Shown here: positions 55,162-63,976 of the stretch, one piece after another
Layout: each line of letters begins with the position of its first letter
Position numbering within the stretch: position 1 is the stretch's first letter
Source: Myroides odoratus
GTDB taxonomy: Bacteria > Bacteroidota > Bacteroidia > Flavobacteriales > Flavobacteriaceae
Direction: 5' to 3'
NCBI RefSeq assembly: GCF_001549985.1
Contig: NZ_LROZ01000013.1
Location: forward strand, 41,001-105,000
Length of the DNA: 64,000 nt
Notes under the pieces: generated by a model
What the model saw: the letters and a program-made list of their open reading frames with translations, nothing else
The model's database searches: none
What the model was told of the DNA's origin: nothing
Position numbers and translations under genes: made by a program

Positions 55162-57912
55162 ATGAAATCAAAGTTATTATTCGCCCTATTATTTATTAGC
55201 CAAGTAATTGGGGCATCTAATGGAACGATTAAAGGAATTTTACAAGATTCAGCAACAAAAGAACCGCTAGCCTTTGCGTCTGTAAGTATAAAAGGAACAA
55301 CACAAGGAGTCAACACCGATTTAGATGGTTTTTTTACTCTTGAAGTACCAGAAGGGAAACAAACGTTAACCTTTACCTATGTAGGTTATACTTCAGCTGA
55401 TAAAGCTATTGTAGTAAAAGCAAACGAAACAGTTGAAATTACAATCGACTTAATATCAGAAAGTGTACAACTAGAAGGTGTTGTTGTACAAGCTACACGA
55501 TCTAAGTCTAGAGAAGCAACCTTATTAATTGAACAACAACGTTCAGTTGAAATGAAACAACATATTGGATCACAAGAACTTTCAAGAAAAGGAGTAAGTG
55601 ATGTAGCTAGTGCTGTAGCTAAAACAACAGGAGTAGCGAAGCAAGAAGGATCGGGAACTATTTTCGTACGTGGATTAGGTGACCGTTACAACAGTACTTC
55701 ATTGAATGGACTTCCTTTAGCTTCCAACGATCCAGAAAAGAAAAACATTGATTTAAATATTTTCTCCACGGATATCGTAGAATACATTGCGATTGACAAA
55801 ACGTATTTTGCGAGAAACTATGGAGACTTCGCCGGGGGAAATATCGACATTATGTCAAAAAATCACACTGGAGCAGGTTTTGTAGAAGTTGGTGTAAGTA
55901 CCAATATGAATACCAATGCCGTGAAACAAGATCATTTCAAAACATTATCTGATCGTAGTTTCTTTGGTTTTTCAGATACGAAAATACCAGGTAATGCCTT
56001 AAAAGGATACAACTTTAAAAACTCAACACAAACCGATACTCGTAGCCCTTGGGGAGCAGGATTAAACATCAATACAGGTAGGTCCTTTTTCTTTGGTGGC
56101 GAATCTGCTTTACATTTATTCGCTACAGCATCCTTTGGGAATAACTTCAAACAAAAAGAAGGCGTTACCCGTACGGCTCAAGCGCAAAACTCATTTACGA
56201 AAGATTTAAATTTAAATTCTTTCGAATACAGCACCAATACAACGGGAATGTTAAATGCTAAATTTGACATCAACGATGCTAACTCGATCAAATACAACCT
56301 CTTATTTGTCAATGACTCTAAAGAGAAAAATGATGAGTACCAAGGATATGTAAGAGATATTACATTAGACAATTCGGATTATACCTTCATCAACAGACAA
56401 ACGTATCGTCAAGACCAATTAATGGTCAACCAATTATTAGGTAATCACAAATTAAACGATCAATTGGACTTAAACTGGGGAGCTGCATTCAATAACATCT
56501 CTGCACAAACACCCGATAGACAACAATACACCCTAAACAAATTAAAAGACAGCGATAGTTACCAGTTTTCAATTAATTCAAGATCGGACAATAACCGTTA
56601 TTACGAAGATTTAAAAGAAAATGAATTTGCTGCTAATATTGCTGCAGATTATAAATTTGGAAAAAATGAAGAGAACCTATATAACGGAAAATTAACCGTA
56701 GGCTATAACTTCAGAAAAAAAGACAGAGAATTTAAAGCTACTCAGTTCGTATTTCAAATCAACAGAGAATACAACAACAATATTAATCCAAATGCTTTAG
56801 ATCAATTCTTCAACCAAGCAAACTTTGCAAACGGATACTTCGATATCTATACCTTTAGAGGAGGAGCAGGAACTCCTAACGCTTTATTACCACAAACCTA
56901 TGATGGAGAATTATCTATCCATGCCGGTTTTGTAAACGTAGAATACCGTTTAACTGATAAATTATCGGGATCATTAGGAGCTCGTTTTGAAACAATTTCT
57001 CAAGATGTTACTTGGCAAACACAGTTAGATGCAAACAAAACAAACAACAAGTTTACAAAGAATGCATTCTTACCAAGCTTGTCTTTAAAATATGAAGTAA
57101 ACGATAACAACAACTTGCGTTTCGCTTTATCTAAAACCTATACCTTACCTCAATTCAAAGAAAGAGCACGCTTTATCTATGAAGATGTAACGGAAATCAA
57201 AGTGGGTAACCCTGACTTATACGCATCCGATGATTACAATGCCGATTTAAAATGGGAATATTTCCCTAAAACAGACGAAGTAATCTCTGCTACTGTTTTT
57301 GGAAAATACATCAAAAACCCAATCAACGAGATTGTCTCTGCTTCTTCATCCAATGATATTACGTATGCAAATACTGGAGATTATGGATATGCTGCAGGAT
57401 TGGAGATTGAAGTTCGCAAAAACCTATTCAGCTTTGACGACGCATTGACAAATAAAATTACGGGAGGATTGAATGCTTCTTTCATGAAGACCTACCAAAA
57501 ACTAGACAACGAAAAAGTAAATCGCGAAAACAAGTATTTGAGTACGTCATTTACACATGACAATGCAAGTTTCACTGGAGCTTCCGATTTGTTACTAAAT
57601 GCAGATATTTCGTATATCAAAGAATGGGCAAATGACCAAAAATTAATGGCAACACTATCTTACGCACACTTCTCTGATAAACTATACTCATTAGGAACGG
57701 AACAAAGTGGAAACTTAGTAGATAAAGCTTTCGGATTCTTAGATTTTACGTTCAAATATGACTTCACGAAAAATTTCGGAATGACTTTTAATGCGCGAAA
57801 CCTACTTGATCCAGCGATTGAAAGAAAACAAGAAAACCTAACACAAGATGTGTTAGTACAATCATACAAGCTAGGGCAAAACTTTAGCTTAGGATTTAAA
57901 TATACGTTCTAA
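55162..57912 (+). CDS. TonB-dependent receptor with carboxypeptidase-like N-domain
   Basis: 916 residues with a signal peptide (1-18), a carboxypeptidase-regulatory-like domain (about 21-105; GTIKGILQDSATKEPLAFASVSIKG, DLDGFFTLEVPEG), a plug (RKGVSDVASAVAKTTGVAKQEGSGTIFVRGLGDRYN) and a C-terminal barrel ending FSLGFKYTF. It lacks the SusC-type plug pattern. It is divergent from a PhoB-like regulator and upstream of a beta-helix lipoprotein, which suggests a nutrient- or phosphate-linked uptake system. The ligand is unknown. Confidence 0.93.
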   Translation: MKSKLLFALLFISQVIGASNGTIKGILQDSATKEPLAFASVSIKGTTQGVNTDLDGFFTLEVPEGKQTLTFTYVGYTSADKAIVVKANETVEITIDLISESVQLEGVVVQATRSKSREATLLIEQQRSVEMKQHIGSQELSRKGVSDVASAVAKTTGVAKQEGSGTIFVRGLGDRYNSTSLNGLPLASNDPEKKNIDLNIFSTDIVEYIAIDKTYFARNYGDFAGGNIDIMSKNHTGAGFVEVGVSTNMNTNAVKQDHFKTLSDRSFFGFSDTKIPGNALKGYNFKNSTQTDTRSPWGAGLNINTGRSFFFGGESALHLFATASFGNNFKQKEGVTRTAQAQNSFTKDLNLNSFEYSTNTTGMLNAKFDINDANSIKYNLLFVNDSKEKNDEYQGYVRDITLDNSDYTFINRQTYRQDQLMVNQLLGNHKLNDQLDLNWGAAFNNISAQTPDRQQYTLNKLKDSDSYQFSINSRSDNNRYYEDLKENEFAANIAADYKFGKNEENLYNGKLTVGYNFRKKDREFKATQFVFQINREYNNNINPNALDQFFNQANFANGYFDIYTFRGGAGTPNALLPQTYDGELSIHAGFVNVEYRLTDKLSGSLGARFETISQDVTWQTQLDANKTNNKFTKNAFLPSLSLKYEVNDNNNLRFALSKTYTLPQFKERARFIYEDVTEIKVGNPDLYASDDYNADLKWEYFPKTDEVISATVFGKYIKNPINEIVSASSSNDITYANTGDYGYAAGLEIEVRKNLFSFDDALTNKITGGLNASFMKTYQKLDNEKVNRENKYLSTSFTHDNASFTGASDLLLNADISYIKEWANDQKLMATLSYAHFSDKLYSLGTEQSGNLVDKAFGFLDFTFKYDFTKNFGMTFNARNLLDPAIERKQENLTQDVLVQSYKLGQNFSLGFKYTF

Positions 57913-57933
57913 AAAAAGAATATCCCTGTTCAC

Positions 57934-57965
57934 AAAAAAGCCTGCGTTTTACGTAGGCTTTTTTT
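57934..57965 (+). terminator. Terminator after the TonB-dependent receptor gene
   Basis: GCCTGCGT / ACGTAGGC (one G-T pair) around TTT with A6 and T flanks. Confidence 0.85.
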
Positions 57966-58192
57966 ATGGATGAGGGAAATGAGAAATGAGAAAACGAAAT
58001 ACAGTGGAAATTCATCAATCACTAAAAACAAATGGGACATTCGTAGAATAAATAGGCGAAAAATAAATTTGCATGGACAATCAAACTATTCGCTACTCCC
58101 TCTACTGGTTTATACTCCTATTTTAAAAAATATTTTCCAATCGTATACTATCAACTGTTAACCGCAAACCGTAAACTGTCAACCGAAATCCT
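57966..58192. other. Non-coding stretch with simple-word repeats
   Basis: No credible gene. GAAATGA is repeated in tandem at 57976-57989. AACTGTTAACCG (58153-58164) and AACTGTCAACCG (58174-58185) are spaced by 21 bp with a related AACCGTAAAC between them. These look like decayed intergenic repeats. The regulatory part of the next gene starts at about 58193. Confidence 0.5.
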
Positions 58193-58237
58193 TCATAACA
58201 ATTCATTAATATTCCACTTTCATATCATAACAATTCA
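58193..58237 (+). promoter_or_regulatory. Perfect 13-bp direct repeat before the beta-helix lipoprotein gene
   Basis: TCATAACAATTCA occurs at 58193-58205 and again at 58225-58237, 32 bp apart (three helical turns). A further TTCATTA lies at 58202. It starts about 120 bp before the lipoprotein start. Direct repeats are the form of site bound by PhoB/OmpR-type regulators, and one is encoded nearby. Confidence 0.45.
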
Positions 58238-58314
58238 ATGATAAAGTGCTAACCATCAGTTCATCTTAGTTGGCAATCTTTGTATCAGTTAAAATAAAAT
58301 AACACAATTACTTT

Positions 58315-59454
58315 ATGAAAAGATTATTCAAATCAGCATTATCGATCGCATTAGTATCCGCTTTATTTGTAAGCTGTGGATCAGACGACAATTCAAACGA
58401 CAACGGAGGAGGTCCAAATCCAACAGAGAACATTGGACAAACATTGAAAAAAGGACAAACTCTTACTTTAGAGAAAAATAAAAAATATAACCTATCAACA
58501 AAATTAGTAGTTGAAGACGGTGCTATCTTAAACATTGAAGAAGGAGTTGAAATTATCGGAACAGGAGGAACATCTTCTTATATCGCAGTAGCACAAGGAG
58601 GACAAATCTTCGTAAAAGGGACCAATACAAATCCAGTTGTTATGACTGCTCTTGAGAAAAAAAGAGGAAGCTGGGGAGGTTTAGTAGTATGTGGGAAGGC
58701 TCCAATCAACAAAGCTAAAACAGCTACTGCAGAGGTTTCTGATTTAACTTACGGTGGAGATGTGACGAATGACAATTCAGGATCTATCCGTTACTTGAGA
58801 ATTGAGTACGCTGGAGCGAACTTTAACAGTGAGAAAGAATTCAACGGATTATCATTATTTGGAGTTGGAAGCGGAACAAAAATCGAATATGTACAAGCAC
58901 ACGAAGGTTCTGATGATGGATTTGAGTGGTTTGGTGGAACAGTAAGTGCACAATACTTAGTATCTACTCATAACGATGATGATCAATTTGACTGGACAGA
59001 GGGATGGAATGGACAAGAGAATAAATTCTGGTATTCTAAACAAAGTGGAACAGCTGATAAAGGATTTGAAGCTGATAACAACGCTAAAACAAGAACAGCA
59101 GAGCCTTATTCTAACCCAACAATTGACGGAATTACATTAATTGCAGCGGTAAAAGGAGAAGGAACAGCAATGAAACTACGTGAAGGTACAAAAGGAAAAA
59201 TGAAAAACGTAGTATTAAGTGGATGGAAAACAGCTTTCGACGTAGAGCATGATGAAACAATCGCGAATGTTGCTAATGGTTCATTATTAGTTAGCAATGT
59301 AAAACTAATCGATGTAACTGAAAAAGCGAAAGGTAAAAATACAGCAGGTGAGTCAGTAAATGTAAATGCCGTATTTGTTGAAGGAGAAAACCAAGGTGCT
59401 GGAAATAGTGCAAACGCTCCAGAATGGACAAAAGGCTGGACGTTAGGGTTATAA
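58315..59454 (+). CDS. Surface lipoprotein with a predicted beta-helix
   Basis: 379 residues with a lipoprotein signal (LFVSCGSDD, Cys20) and an acidic glycine/asparagine-rich spacer. The body has repeating short strands with glycine turns (GAILNIEEGVEIIGTGG, QIFVKGTNTNPVVMTA, GSIRYLRIEYAGANF), typical of a parallel beta-helix. Acidic patches such as HNDDDQFDWTEGW could bind metals. Similar proteins are often encoded beside TonB-dependent receptors in Flavobacteria, as here. Its function is unknown; an outer-surface role in binding a substrate for the neighbouring receptor is possible. Confidence 0.82.
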   Translation: MKRLFKSALSIALVSALFVSCGSDDNSNDNGGGPNPTENIGQTLKKGQTLTLEKNKKYNLSTKLVVEDGAILNIEEGVEIIGTGGTSSYIAVAQGGQIFVKGTNTNPVVMTALEKKRGSWGGLVVCGKAPINKAKTATAEVSDLTYGGDVTNDNSGSIRYLRIEYAGANFNSEKEFNGLSLFGVGSGTKIEYVQAHEGSDDGFEWFGGTVSAQYLVSTHNDDDQFDWTEGWNGQENKFWYSKQSGTADKGFEADNNAKTRTAEPYSNPTIDGITLIAAVKGEGTAMKLREGTKGKMKNVVLSGWKTAFDVEHDETIANVANGSLLVSNVKLIDVTEKAKGKNTAGESVNVNAVFVEGENQGAGNSANAPEWTKGWTLGL

Positions 59455-59507
59455 GAATCTAACTTTTTATACTTATAATTTACAATAAGTCATTAATTTA
59501 TGTTAAC

Positions 59508-59544
59508 AAAAAATATTTGCCCTAAAAAAGCAAATATTTTTTTT
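59508..59544 (+). terminator. Terminator after the beta-helix lipoprotein gene
   Basis: AAAAATATTTGC / GCAAATATTTTT with a 9-base loop and a T run. Confidence 0.75.
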
Positions 59545-59591
59545 ATCATATAAGAAATATTCACTACTTTTATAGTATTAATTTCATTTGG

Positions 59592-59951
59592 ATGACTAAA
59601 AATTACTTTTATAACTATCTTTTTATTGCAGTCTTTGCGCTTATGACTAGCCTGAGCTTCGCTCAAGTTGGCTCATATACGGGGTCTGCTAATAAAGCAG
59701 CAGTTGTGAAAACAATTGAAGGTCTTTCTATTTACCCTAATCCAGTTCAAACAAACGGAAAGATTACCATAGAAACCAAAACAAATGAAGCGAAAGAAGT
59801 TGAGATTTACAACGTAATGGGCAAGAAAATTTTATCTACCCCACTCAACACTAAAGAACTCGTACTACCAAGTTCTATTACGGCAGGGATTTACATTATT
59901 AAAATTAAAGAAAATAATGCCACTGCAACGCGAAAGCTCATTGTAAAATAA
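59592..59951 (+). CDS. Small secreted protein with a T9SS type A sorting domain
   Basis: 119 residues. A signal peptide (1-25, ending LSFAQ) is followed by only about 20 residues and then a T9SS type A C-terminal sorting domain: LSIYPNPVQTNGKITIETK, VEIYNVMGKKI, ITAGIYIIKI and the terminal basic ATRKLIVK. There is practically no cargo domain. Proteins with this domain are exported by the type IX system and attached to the cell surface. The gene follows the beta-helix lipoprotein after a terminator and is followed by another, so it is a unit of its own. Confidence 0.88.
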   Translation: MTKNYFYNYLFIAVFALMTSLSFAQVGSYTGSANKAAVVKTIEGLSIYPNPVQTNGKITIETKTNEAKEVEIYNVMGKKILSTPLNTKELVLPSSITAGIYIIKIKENNATATRKLIVK

Positions 59952-59975
59952 CAAATAAGTATACCCTATAAATCT

Positions 59976-60008
59976 AAAGCATCATTTCAACATTGATGCT
60001 TTTTTTTA
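59976..60008 (+). terminator. Terminator after the T9SS-sorted protein gene
   Basis: AAAGCATCA / TGATGCTTT with a 9-base loop and T8. Its right arm overlaps the possible -33 element of the next gene. Confidence 0.75.
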
Positions 60009-60019
60009 TTGTATTTTTG
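59993..60019 (+). promoter_or_regulatory. Promoter of the LuxE-like gene
   Basis: TTG (59993-59995) and TATTTTTG (60012-60019), the latter an exact TAnnTTTG, are 16 bp apart, a little short of the usual 19. They lie 17 bp before a GTG start at 60037, which fits a very short leader. Confidence 0.45.
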
Positions 60020-60036
60020 TACCAAATAATTGAATT

Positions 60037-61020
60037 GTGTTTACACCAGAAGATATCATTAGCATACAGACCCGAAAAGAGTTTCATAAAATAGCCATGA
60101 AAGTTTATCGCTATCAATATGAAAACAATCCGGTGTATCGTGAATTTTGTAACCTCATTCGAAAAACACCCACGGAAGTTCGAAGCTTAGATCAAGTTCC
60201 CTACCTTCCTATTGAGTTTTTTAAAAGCAAAGACGTACTGAGCAGTACAGCACCCATACAAACCACTTTTACAAGTAGCGGAACCACAGGAACCATCACA
60301 AGTAAACATCATGTGACGGACTTGAACTACTATGAGGAAAGCTTCAGAAAGGGTTTCTCTTACTTTTATGGTCCAATTGAAGATTATGTTGTTTTAGCAC
60401 TATTGCCTTCTTATTTGGAAAGAGAAGGATCTTCTTTGATTTATATGGCCGATGATTTCATCAAACAATCTAGCCATCCAGAGAGCGGCTTCTACTTGCA
60501 TAACTACGAAGAGCTCATTGCCAATCTAGAACTTTTAGATCGCGAAGGTAAAAACGTCCTTTTGTTAGGTGTGACCTATGCCTTATTAGACATTATTGAA
60601 CAACATCAATTTGAGCTAAACAATACCATTATCATGGAAACAGGAGGTATGAAAGGGAAACGCAAAGAAATGATTCGCGAAGAACTACATGCCATTCTTT
60701 GCAAAGGTTTTGGCGTGACTAAAATTCACTCTGAATACGGAATGACAGAACTCCTTTCACAAGGCTATTCGTTGGGCGATGGCGTATTTCAATGTCCGCC
60801 TTGGATGGATATTGTTATCCGAGATCCCGAAGATCCATTTACATTATTGGATGTACATGGAAAAACGGGAGGCGTAAATGTCATTGATTTAGCCAATATC
60901 AATTCATGTTCTTTTATCGCTACTCAAGATTTAGGTAAGAAATACGAAGACGGCAGTTTCGAAATATTAGGGCGATTTGATCATTCCGATATTCGCGGCT
61001 GTAACCTTATGGTACTATAG
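60037..61020 (+). CDS. LuxE/PaaK-like acyltransferase
   Basis: 327 residues from a GTG at 60037. It resembles LuxE acyl-protein synthetases and the PaaK branch of adenylate-forming enzymes: IQTTFTSSGTTGTITSKH (phosphate-binding loop), METGGMKGKRKEM and HSEYGMTELLSQGYS. The C-terminal domain is short, as in LuxE. LuxE transfers an acyl group to the reductase in bioluminescence; the Flavobacterial homologues have no lux genes and probably activate an acyl or aryl acid. The gene stands alone. The substrate is unknown. Confidence 0.85.
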   Translation: MFTPEDIISIQTRKEFHKIAMKVYRYQYENNPVYREFCNLIRKTPTEVRSLDQVPYLPIEFFKSKDVLSSTAPIQTTFTSSGTTGTITSKHHVTDLNYYEESFRKGFSYFYGPIEDYVVLALLPSYLEREGSSLIYMADDFIKQSSHPESGFYLHNYEELIANLELLDREGKNVLLLGVTYALLDIIEQHQFELNNTIIMETGGMKGKRKEMIREELHAILCKGFGVTKIHSEYGMTELLSQGYSLGDGVFQCPPWMDIVIRDPEDPFTLLDVHGKTGGVNVIDLANINSCSFIATQDLGKKYEDGSFEILGRFDHSDIRGCNLMVL

Positions 61021-61128
61021 TCAATCATAAAAACATAGCTTTCAAACCGATAAATGTATACCATTGTTTAAAACTAAAGTGTGCTATGAAACTTGCATGT
61101 TGTATTTTAATCTTACTCGTTATACATG

Positions 61129-61614
61129 CTATTTAAACAGGGCATTTAACCTCGTATAATCAACTTCGAAAATATCATTCACTTGTTCTACATGATCTAA
61201 ATCTTTCATATAGATCGTATCAAAATCCTCTCCTTCTTCCTTCATTAATCGCAGCAATTCAATTGAAAACTCCTCTTTTCGGAGCCTTAAACTTTTGGAT
61301 TTATCTCCTCCTAAATAATACAAAGGGTAATCGAGTCCAATTTTTTTCGACATATCAGCAATTAGATCGGGCATATTAGTAAGACCAATCACATAAATAT
61401 CAATTTTAGAGCCATAGGTGTTAATTACCTCTTGATATTTTAATAAACTCTCTTCTCCCGTTTCACAGTTGGGATTCCAATACACGACAAAGGAAGGCCT
61501 ATCCCTCTGCTCTATTTTATCGTATAATTCATTGGCCAATACCGCTTCTGGTTTATGTTGCGCTTGTATAAAAAAAGTAAAAAACACAAACATAGTTAAA
61601 AGTATATATTTCAT
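61129..61614 (-). CDS. Exported thioredoxin-fold-like protein lacking CxxC
   Basis: 161 residues with a signal peptide (ending FIQAQ). The sequence PSFVVYWNPNCETGEESLLKYQEVINTYGSKIDIYVIGL has the order of a thioredoxin fold (strand, active-site turn, helix, strand) but the site reads NCET, one cysteine only. It could be a non-catalytic chaperone or binding member of the fold. A small A/T-rich hairpin region separates it from gldC. The family is not recognised with certainty. Confidence 0.65.
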   Translation of the reverse strand: MKYILLTMFVFFTFFIQAQHKPEAVLANELYDKIEQRDRPSFVVYWNPNCETGEESLLKYQEVINTYGSKIDIYVIGLTNMPDLIADMSKKIGLDYPLYYLGGDKSKSLRLRKEEFSIELLRLMKEEGEDFDTIYMKDLDHVEQVNDIFEVDYTRLNALFK

Positions 61615-61644
61615 AATATTGATCTAATTAAAAATATCTCACTA

Positions 61645-61673
61645 ATATAAGTATACAGGTGTTACACTTATAT
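61645..61673. repeat. Inverted repeat ATATAAGT-N13-ACTTATAT
   Basis: Perfect 8-bp arms upstream of the thioredoxin-fold gene, with a related TATAAGTGTTA about 35 bp further. The low GC content makes chance possible. It could be an operator or weak hairpin. Confidence 0.35.
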
Positions 61674-61740
61674 GCCATAATAATGAAATAATGCATCAAG
61701 TCTCTATAAGTGTTAATGTCTTACTAATATATCCAACAAC

Positions 61741-61774
61741 AAAAAGGGCGATTTATATTAAATCGCCCTTTTTG
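61741..61774 (-). terminator. Terminator downstream of gldC
   Basis: AAAAAGGGCGATTTA / TAAATCGCCCTTTTT with a 3-base loop, immediately after the gldC stop. Confidence 0.88.
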
Positions 61775-61776
61775 TA

Positions 61777-62115
61777 CTATTTTTCAATCAAATCGGTTTT
61801 CTCAGCAAAATACTCGCAGAAATCGCGCATTGTTGCCGCCATTTTCTCATCTTCCGTTGCACGTTCATATGTGTCTGCCATCGCAACTAAAGTTTGATGA
61901 AAGAATTTTTTCATTTCATCTACGGGCATATCTTTCGTCCACAAATCAATTCGCAACGTTTCTTGTGCTGCATGATCCCAAATAGACAATAACATTGCTT
62001 TGGATTTTGCTCTGTCTACTCCACCATCTTTAGCCGTCCAAGTTAATTTATCTGGAACGCGATTTTCATCTAATTCTACTCTAATATTGATATCAGAAAT
62101 GTGATTTTTACTCAT
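61777..62115 (-). CDS. gldC: Gliding motility protein GldC
   Basis: 112 residues matching the GldC pattern as I recall it (ISDINIRVELDENRVPDKLTW, AMLLSIWDHAAQETLRIDLWTKDMPVDEMKKFF). It is cytoplasmic, without signal peptide. In Flavobacterium johnsoniae gldC is co-transcribed with gldB and helps gliding. Here it overlaps gldB by 1 bp, the same arrangement, and ends at a terminator. Confidence 0.93.
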   Translation of the reverse strand: MSKNHISDINIRVELDENRVPDKLTWTAKDGGVDRAKSKAMLLSIWDHAAQETLRIDLWTKDMPVDEMKKFFHQTLVAMADTYERATEDEKMAATMRDFCEYFAEKTDLIEK

Positions 62116-63095
62116 TACTTCTTCGGTTTATACTTTGATTTTTCAAAAATATCTTTTGCAGGCATTGCAAAAAGTTCTTGCAAAGTTACGTTATTATTTT
62201 CCATAAATGAACGAACAATTTGCCAACCAATCCAAACCCCAACGCGTCCAGGAGAATCATTGTCAATATCCAAGTAAAACTTGCTAAATGGCGCAGGCTC
62301 GATAAAACGAGTCACGAGCTTCCCATCCGTATCAAAAAATAGCTGATTATCTACAAAATAGCGCCAAATCTGAGATTCATTTGCTTTACACCAATCCAAT
62401 TGCTCTTTGGTATATGTGATTAATGTTTCTTTGGGTACTCCTGGCAACAATAATTCTTTTGTATACATCAACTTCCCTTGATGAACCATCGCGCCTAAAA
62501 ACGTACGATCCATGGTTTTTGGCAACTTTTGAATGACAAAACTCTCTGCCATATCAGGTAAAATTTGAGACGATTCAAAAGTCGTTAACGTATACGCAGG
62601 AAATCCTTTATAGAAATGATGATCTTTCCCTAAATAGGTATCCAAACTAATCAAAGCTAGTGTATCCGCATAAATTGCTTTTGCAGCTACATCCACTTCT
62701 GAAATCAGTGTAATTACTTTCTTGTGATCTGATTCTTCAGGATAATAATATTTAATAGATTGAAACAGCTGTTTTAAATCTTCAGGTAACGATTTTAAAT
62801 CACTGTATTGTTTCGTTACTTCTTGATACAGTTCTTTAAAAATGGTATCCTGCTTCTTTTCTAACCAAGCTTTATCAGGTACACTTGCTGGAAACAGGTA
62901 TGGATATTTCTTTTTCAAGCCTTGGAACTCTTCATCCTTTCCGGTATAAAATTCTTGATCAAAACGAGCAATCGTAACATCCATGGGGATTTGTTCAACT
63001 TCTTTGTCTACTTTCGTTTTCGAATCACCACAACTCAGCACAAAAAAACTAGAAAGCACCAATAAGGATAAAGATATTTTATTAATTTTGAACAT
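62115..63095 (-). CDS. gldB: Gliding motility lipoprotein GldB
   Basis: 326 residues with a lipoprotein signal (FFVLSCGDS, Cys22) and the GldB-like body (VTIARFDQEFYTG, KYPYLFPASVPDKAWLEKKQDT, VGVWIGWQIVRSFMENN). GldB is required for gliding motility in F. johnsoniae; its molecular task is not settled. It is the first gene of the gldB-gldC operon and has a good promoter 30-60 bp upstream. Its presence implies gliding or at least a T9SS-linked surface system. Confidence 0.93.
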   Translation of the reverse strand: MFKINKISLSLLVLSSFFVLSCGDSKTKVDKEVEQIPMDVTIARFDQEFYTGKDEEFQGLKKKYPYLFPASVPDKAWLEKKQDTIFKELYQEVTKQYSDLKSLPEDLKQLFQSIKYYYPEESDHKKVITLISEVDVAAKAIYADTLALISLDTYLGKDHHFYKGFPAYTLTTFESSQILPDMAESFVIQKLPKTMDRTFLGAMVHQGKLMYTKELLLPGVPKETLITYTKEQLDWCKANESQIWRYFVDNQLFFDTDGKLVTRFIEPAPFSKFYLDIDNDSPGRVGVWIGWQIVRSFMENNNVTLQELFAMPAKDIFEKSKYKPKK

Positions 63096-63124
63096 AGTAT
63101 TCTTGAATTATTTTCTACTATCTA

Positions 63125-63153
63125 CAAATATAAAAAGAAGAACTACATCTCAA
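63125..63153 (-). promoter_or_regulatory. Promoter of gldB-gldC
   Basis: On the minus strand TTG (63153-63151), 18 bp, TATATTTG (63132-63125) fits the Bacteroidota consensus. It lies within the 71-bp gap to the divergent nadE. Confidence 0.6.
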
Positions 63154-63166
63154 TCACAAATTTTCC

Positions 63167-63970
63167 ATGATGAATCAAAACTTTCAAACCGAAGCAGTAA
63201 CACAGTACATTGTTGAATGGCTCAAAAATTATGCACAAGAAAGCGGCATAAAAGGATTCACTATTGGAATATCTGGTGGAATTGATTCTGCAGTTACTTC
63301 CACCTTGTGTGCATTAACGGGATTACCTCTACTTTGTGTGGAAATGCCCATACACCAAGCGGCTTCACAAATTAGTAGAGCCAAAGAACATCTTGATTTT
63401 TTAAAACAAAATTTCAGTCAAGTACAGGCTGTTGAATCAGATTTAACATCAACTTTCGAATTGTTTAAACAACAACTCCCTACAAGTGATAATGAATCCC
63501 TATTAAACTTGACTTTAGCAAATACGAGAGCGAGATTACGCATGACTACCTTGTACTACTATGCCGGTATACACGGTTATTTGGTTGTAGGAACCGGCAA
63601 TAAAATTGAAGATTTTGGCGTTGGATTTTTTACTAAATATGGAGATGGAGGTGTAGATATTAGCCCTATTGCCGATTTATTAAAATCTCAAGTCCGTTTA
63701 ATTGGAGAACACTTACAAGTTCCACAAAGTATTATTCAAGCCAAACCTACAGACGGTCTATTTGGTGATGATCGCTCAGATGAAGACCAGCTTGGAGCCA
63801 ATTATGATGAATTAGAACAAGCGATGCTAGCGGCAGAACAAGGAAAAAAAATAGAAGATTTTCAAGGAAGAGCAAAAGAAGTATTCGCTATTTACACAAG
63901 GCTTAACCGAATCAATCAACATAAAATAAATCCAATACCCGTTTGCACCATTCCAAACGAATTAAAATAA
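63167..63970 (+). CDS. nadE: NAD(+) synthetase, ammonia-dependent type
   Basis: 267 residues with the pyrophosphatase P-loop ISGGIDSAVTS (36-41), NTRARLRMTTLYYYA, VVGTGNKIEDFGVGFFTKYGDGGVDISPIADLLKSQV and KPTDGLFGDDRSDEDQLG. No glutaminase domain is present, so it uses free ammonia to amidate nicotinic acid adenine dinucleotide. It is divergent from gldB, and a further gene begins 6 bp after its stop. Confidence 0.95.
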   Translation: MMNQNFQTEAVTQYIVEWLKNYAQESGIKGFTIGISGGIDSAVTSTLCALTGLPLLCVEMPIHQAASQISRAKEHLDFLKQNFSQVQAVESDLTSTFELFKQQLPTSDNESLLNLTLANTRARLRMTTLYYYAGIHGYLVVGTGNKIEDFGVGFFTKYGDGGVDISPIADLLKSQVRLIGEHLQVPQSIIQAKPTDGLFGDDRSDEDQLGANYDELEQAMLAAEQGKKIEDFQGRAKEVFAIYTRLNRINQHKINPIPVCTIPNELK

Positions 63971-63976
63971 AAAGCC

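Noticed and set aside
60037..61020. Part of a lux bioluminescence operon
   Set aside because: No luxAB, luxCD or luxG genes are nearby; isolated LuxE-like genes occur in non-luminous Bacteroidota.
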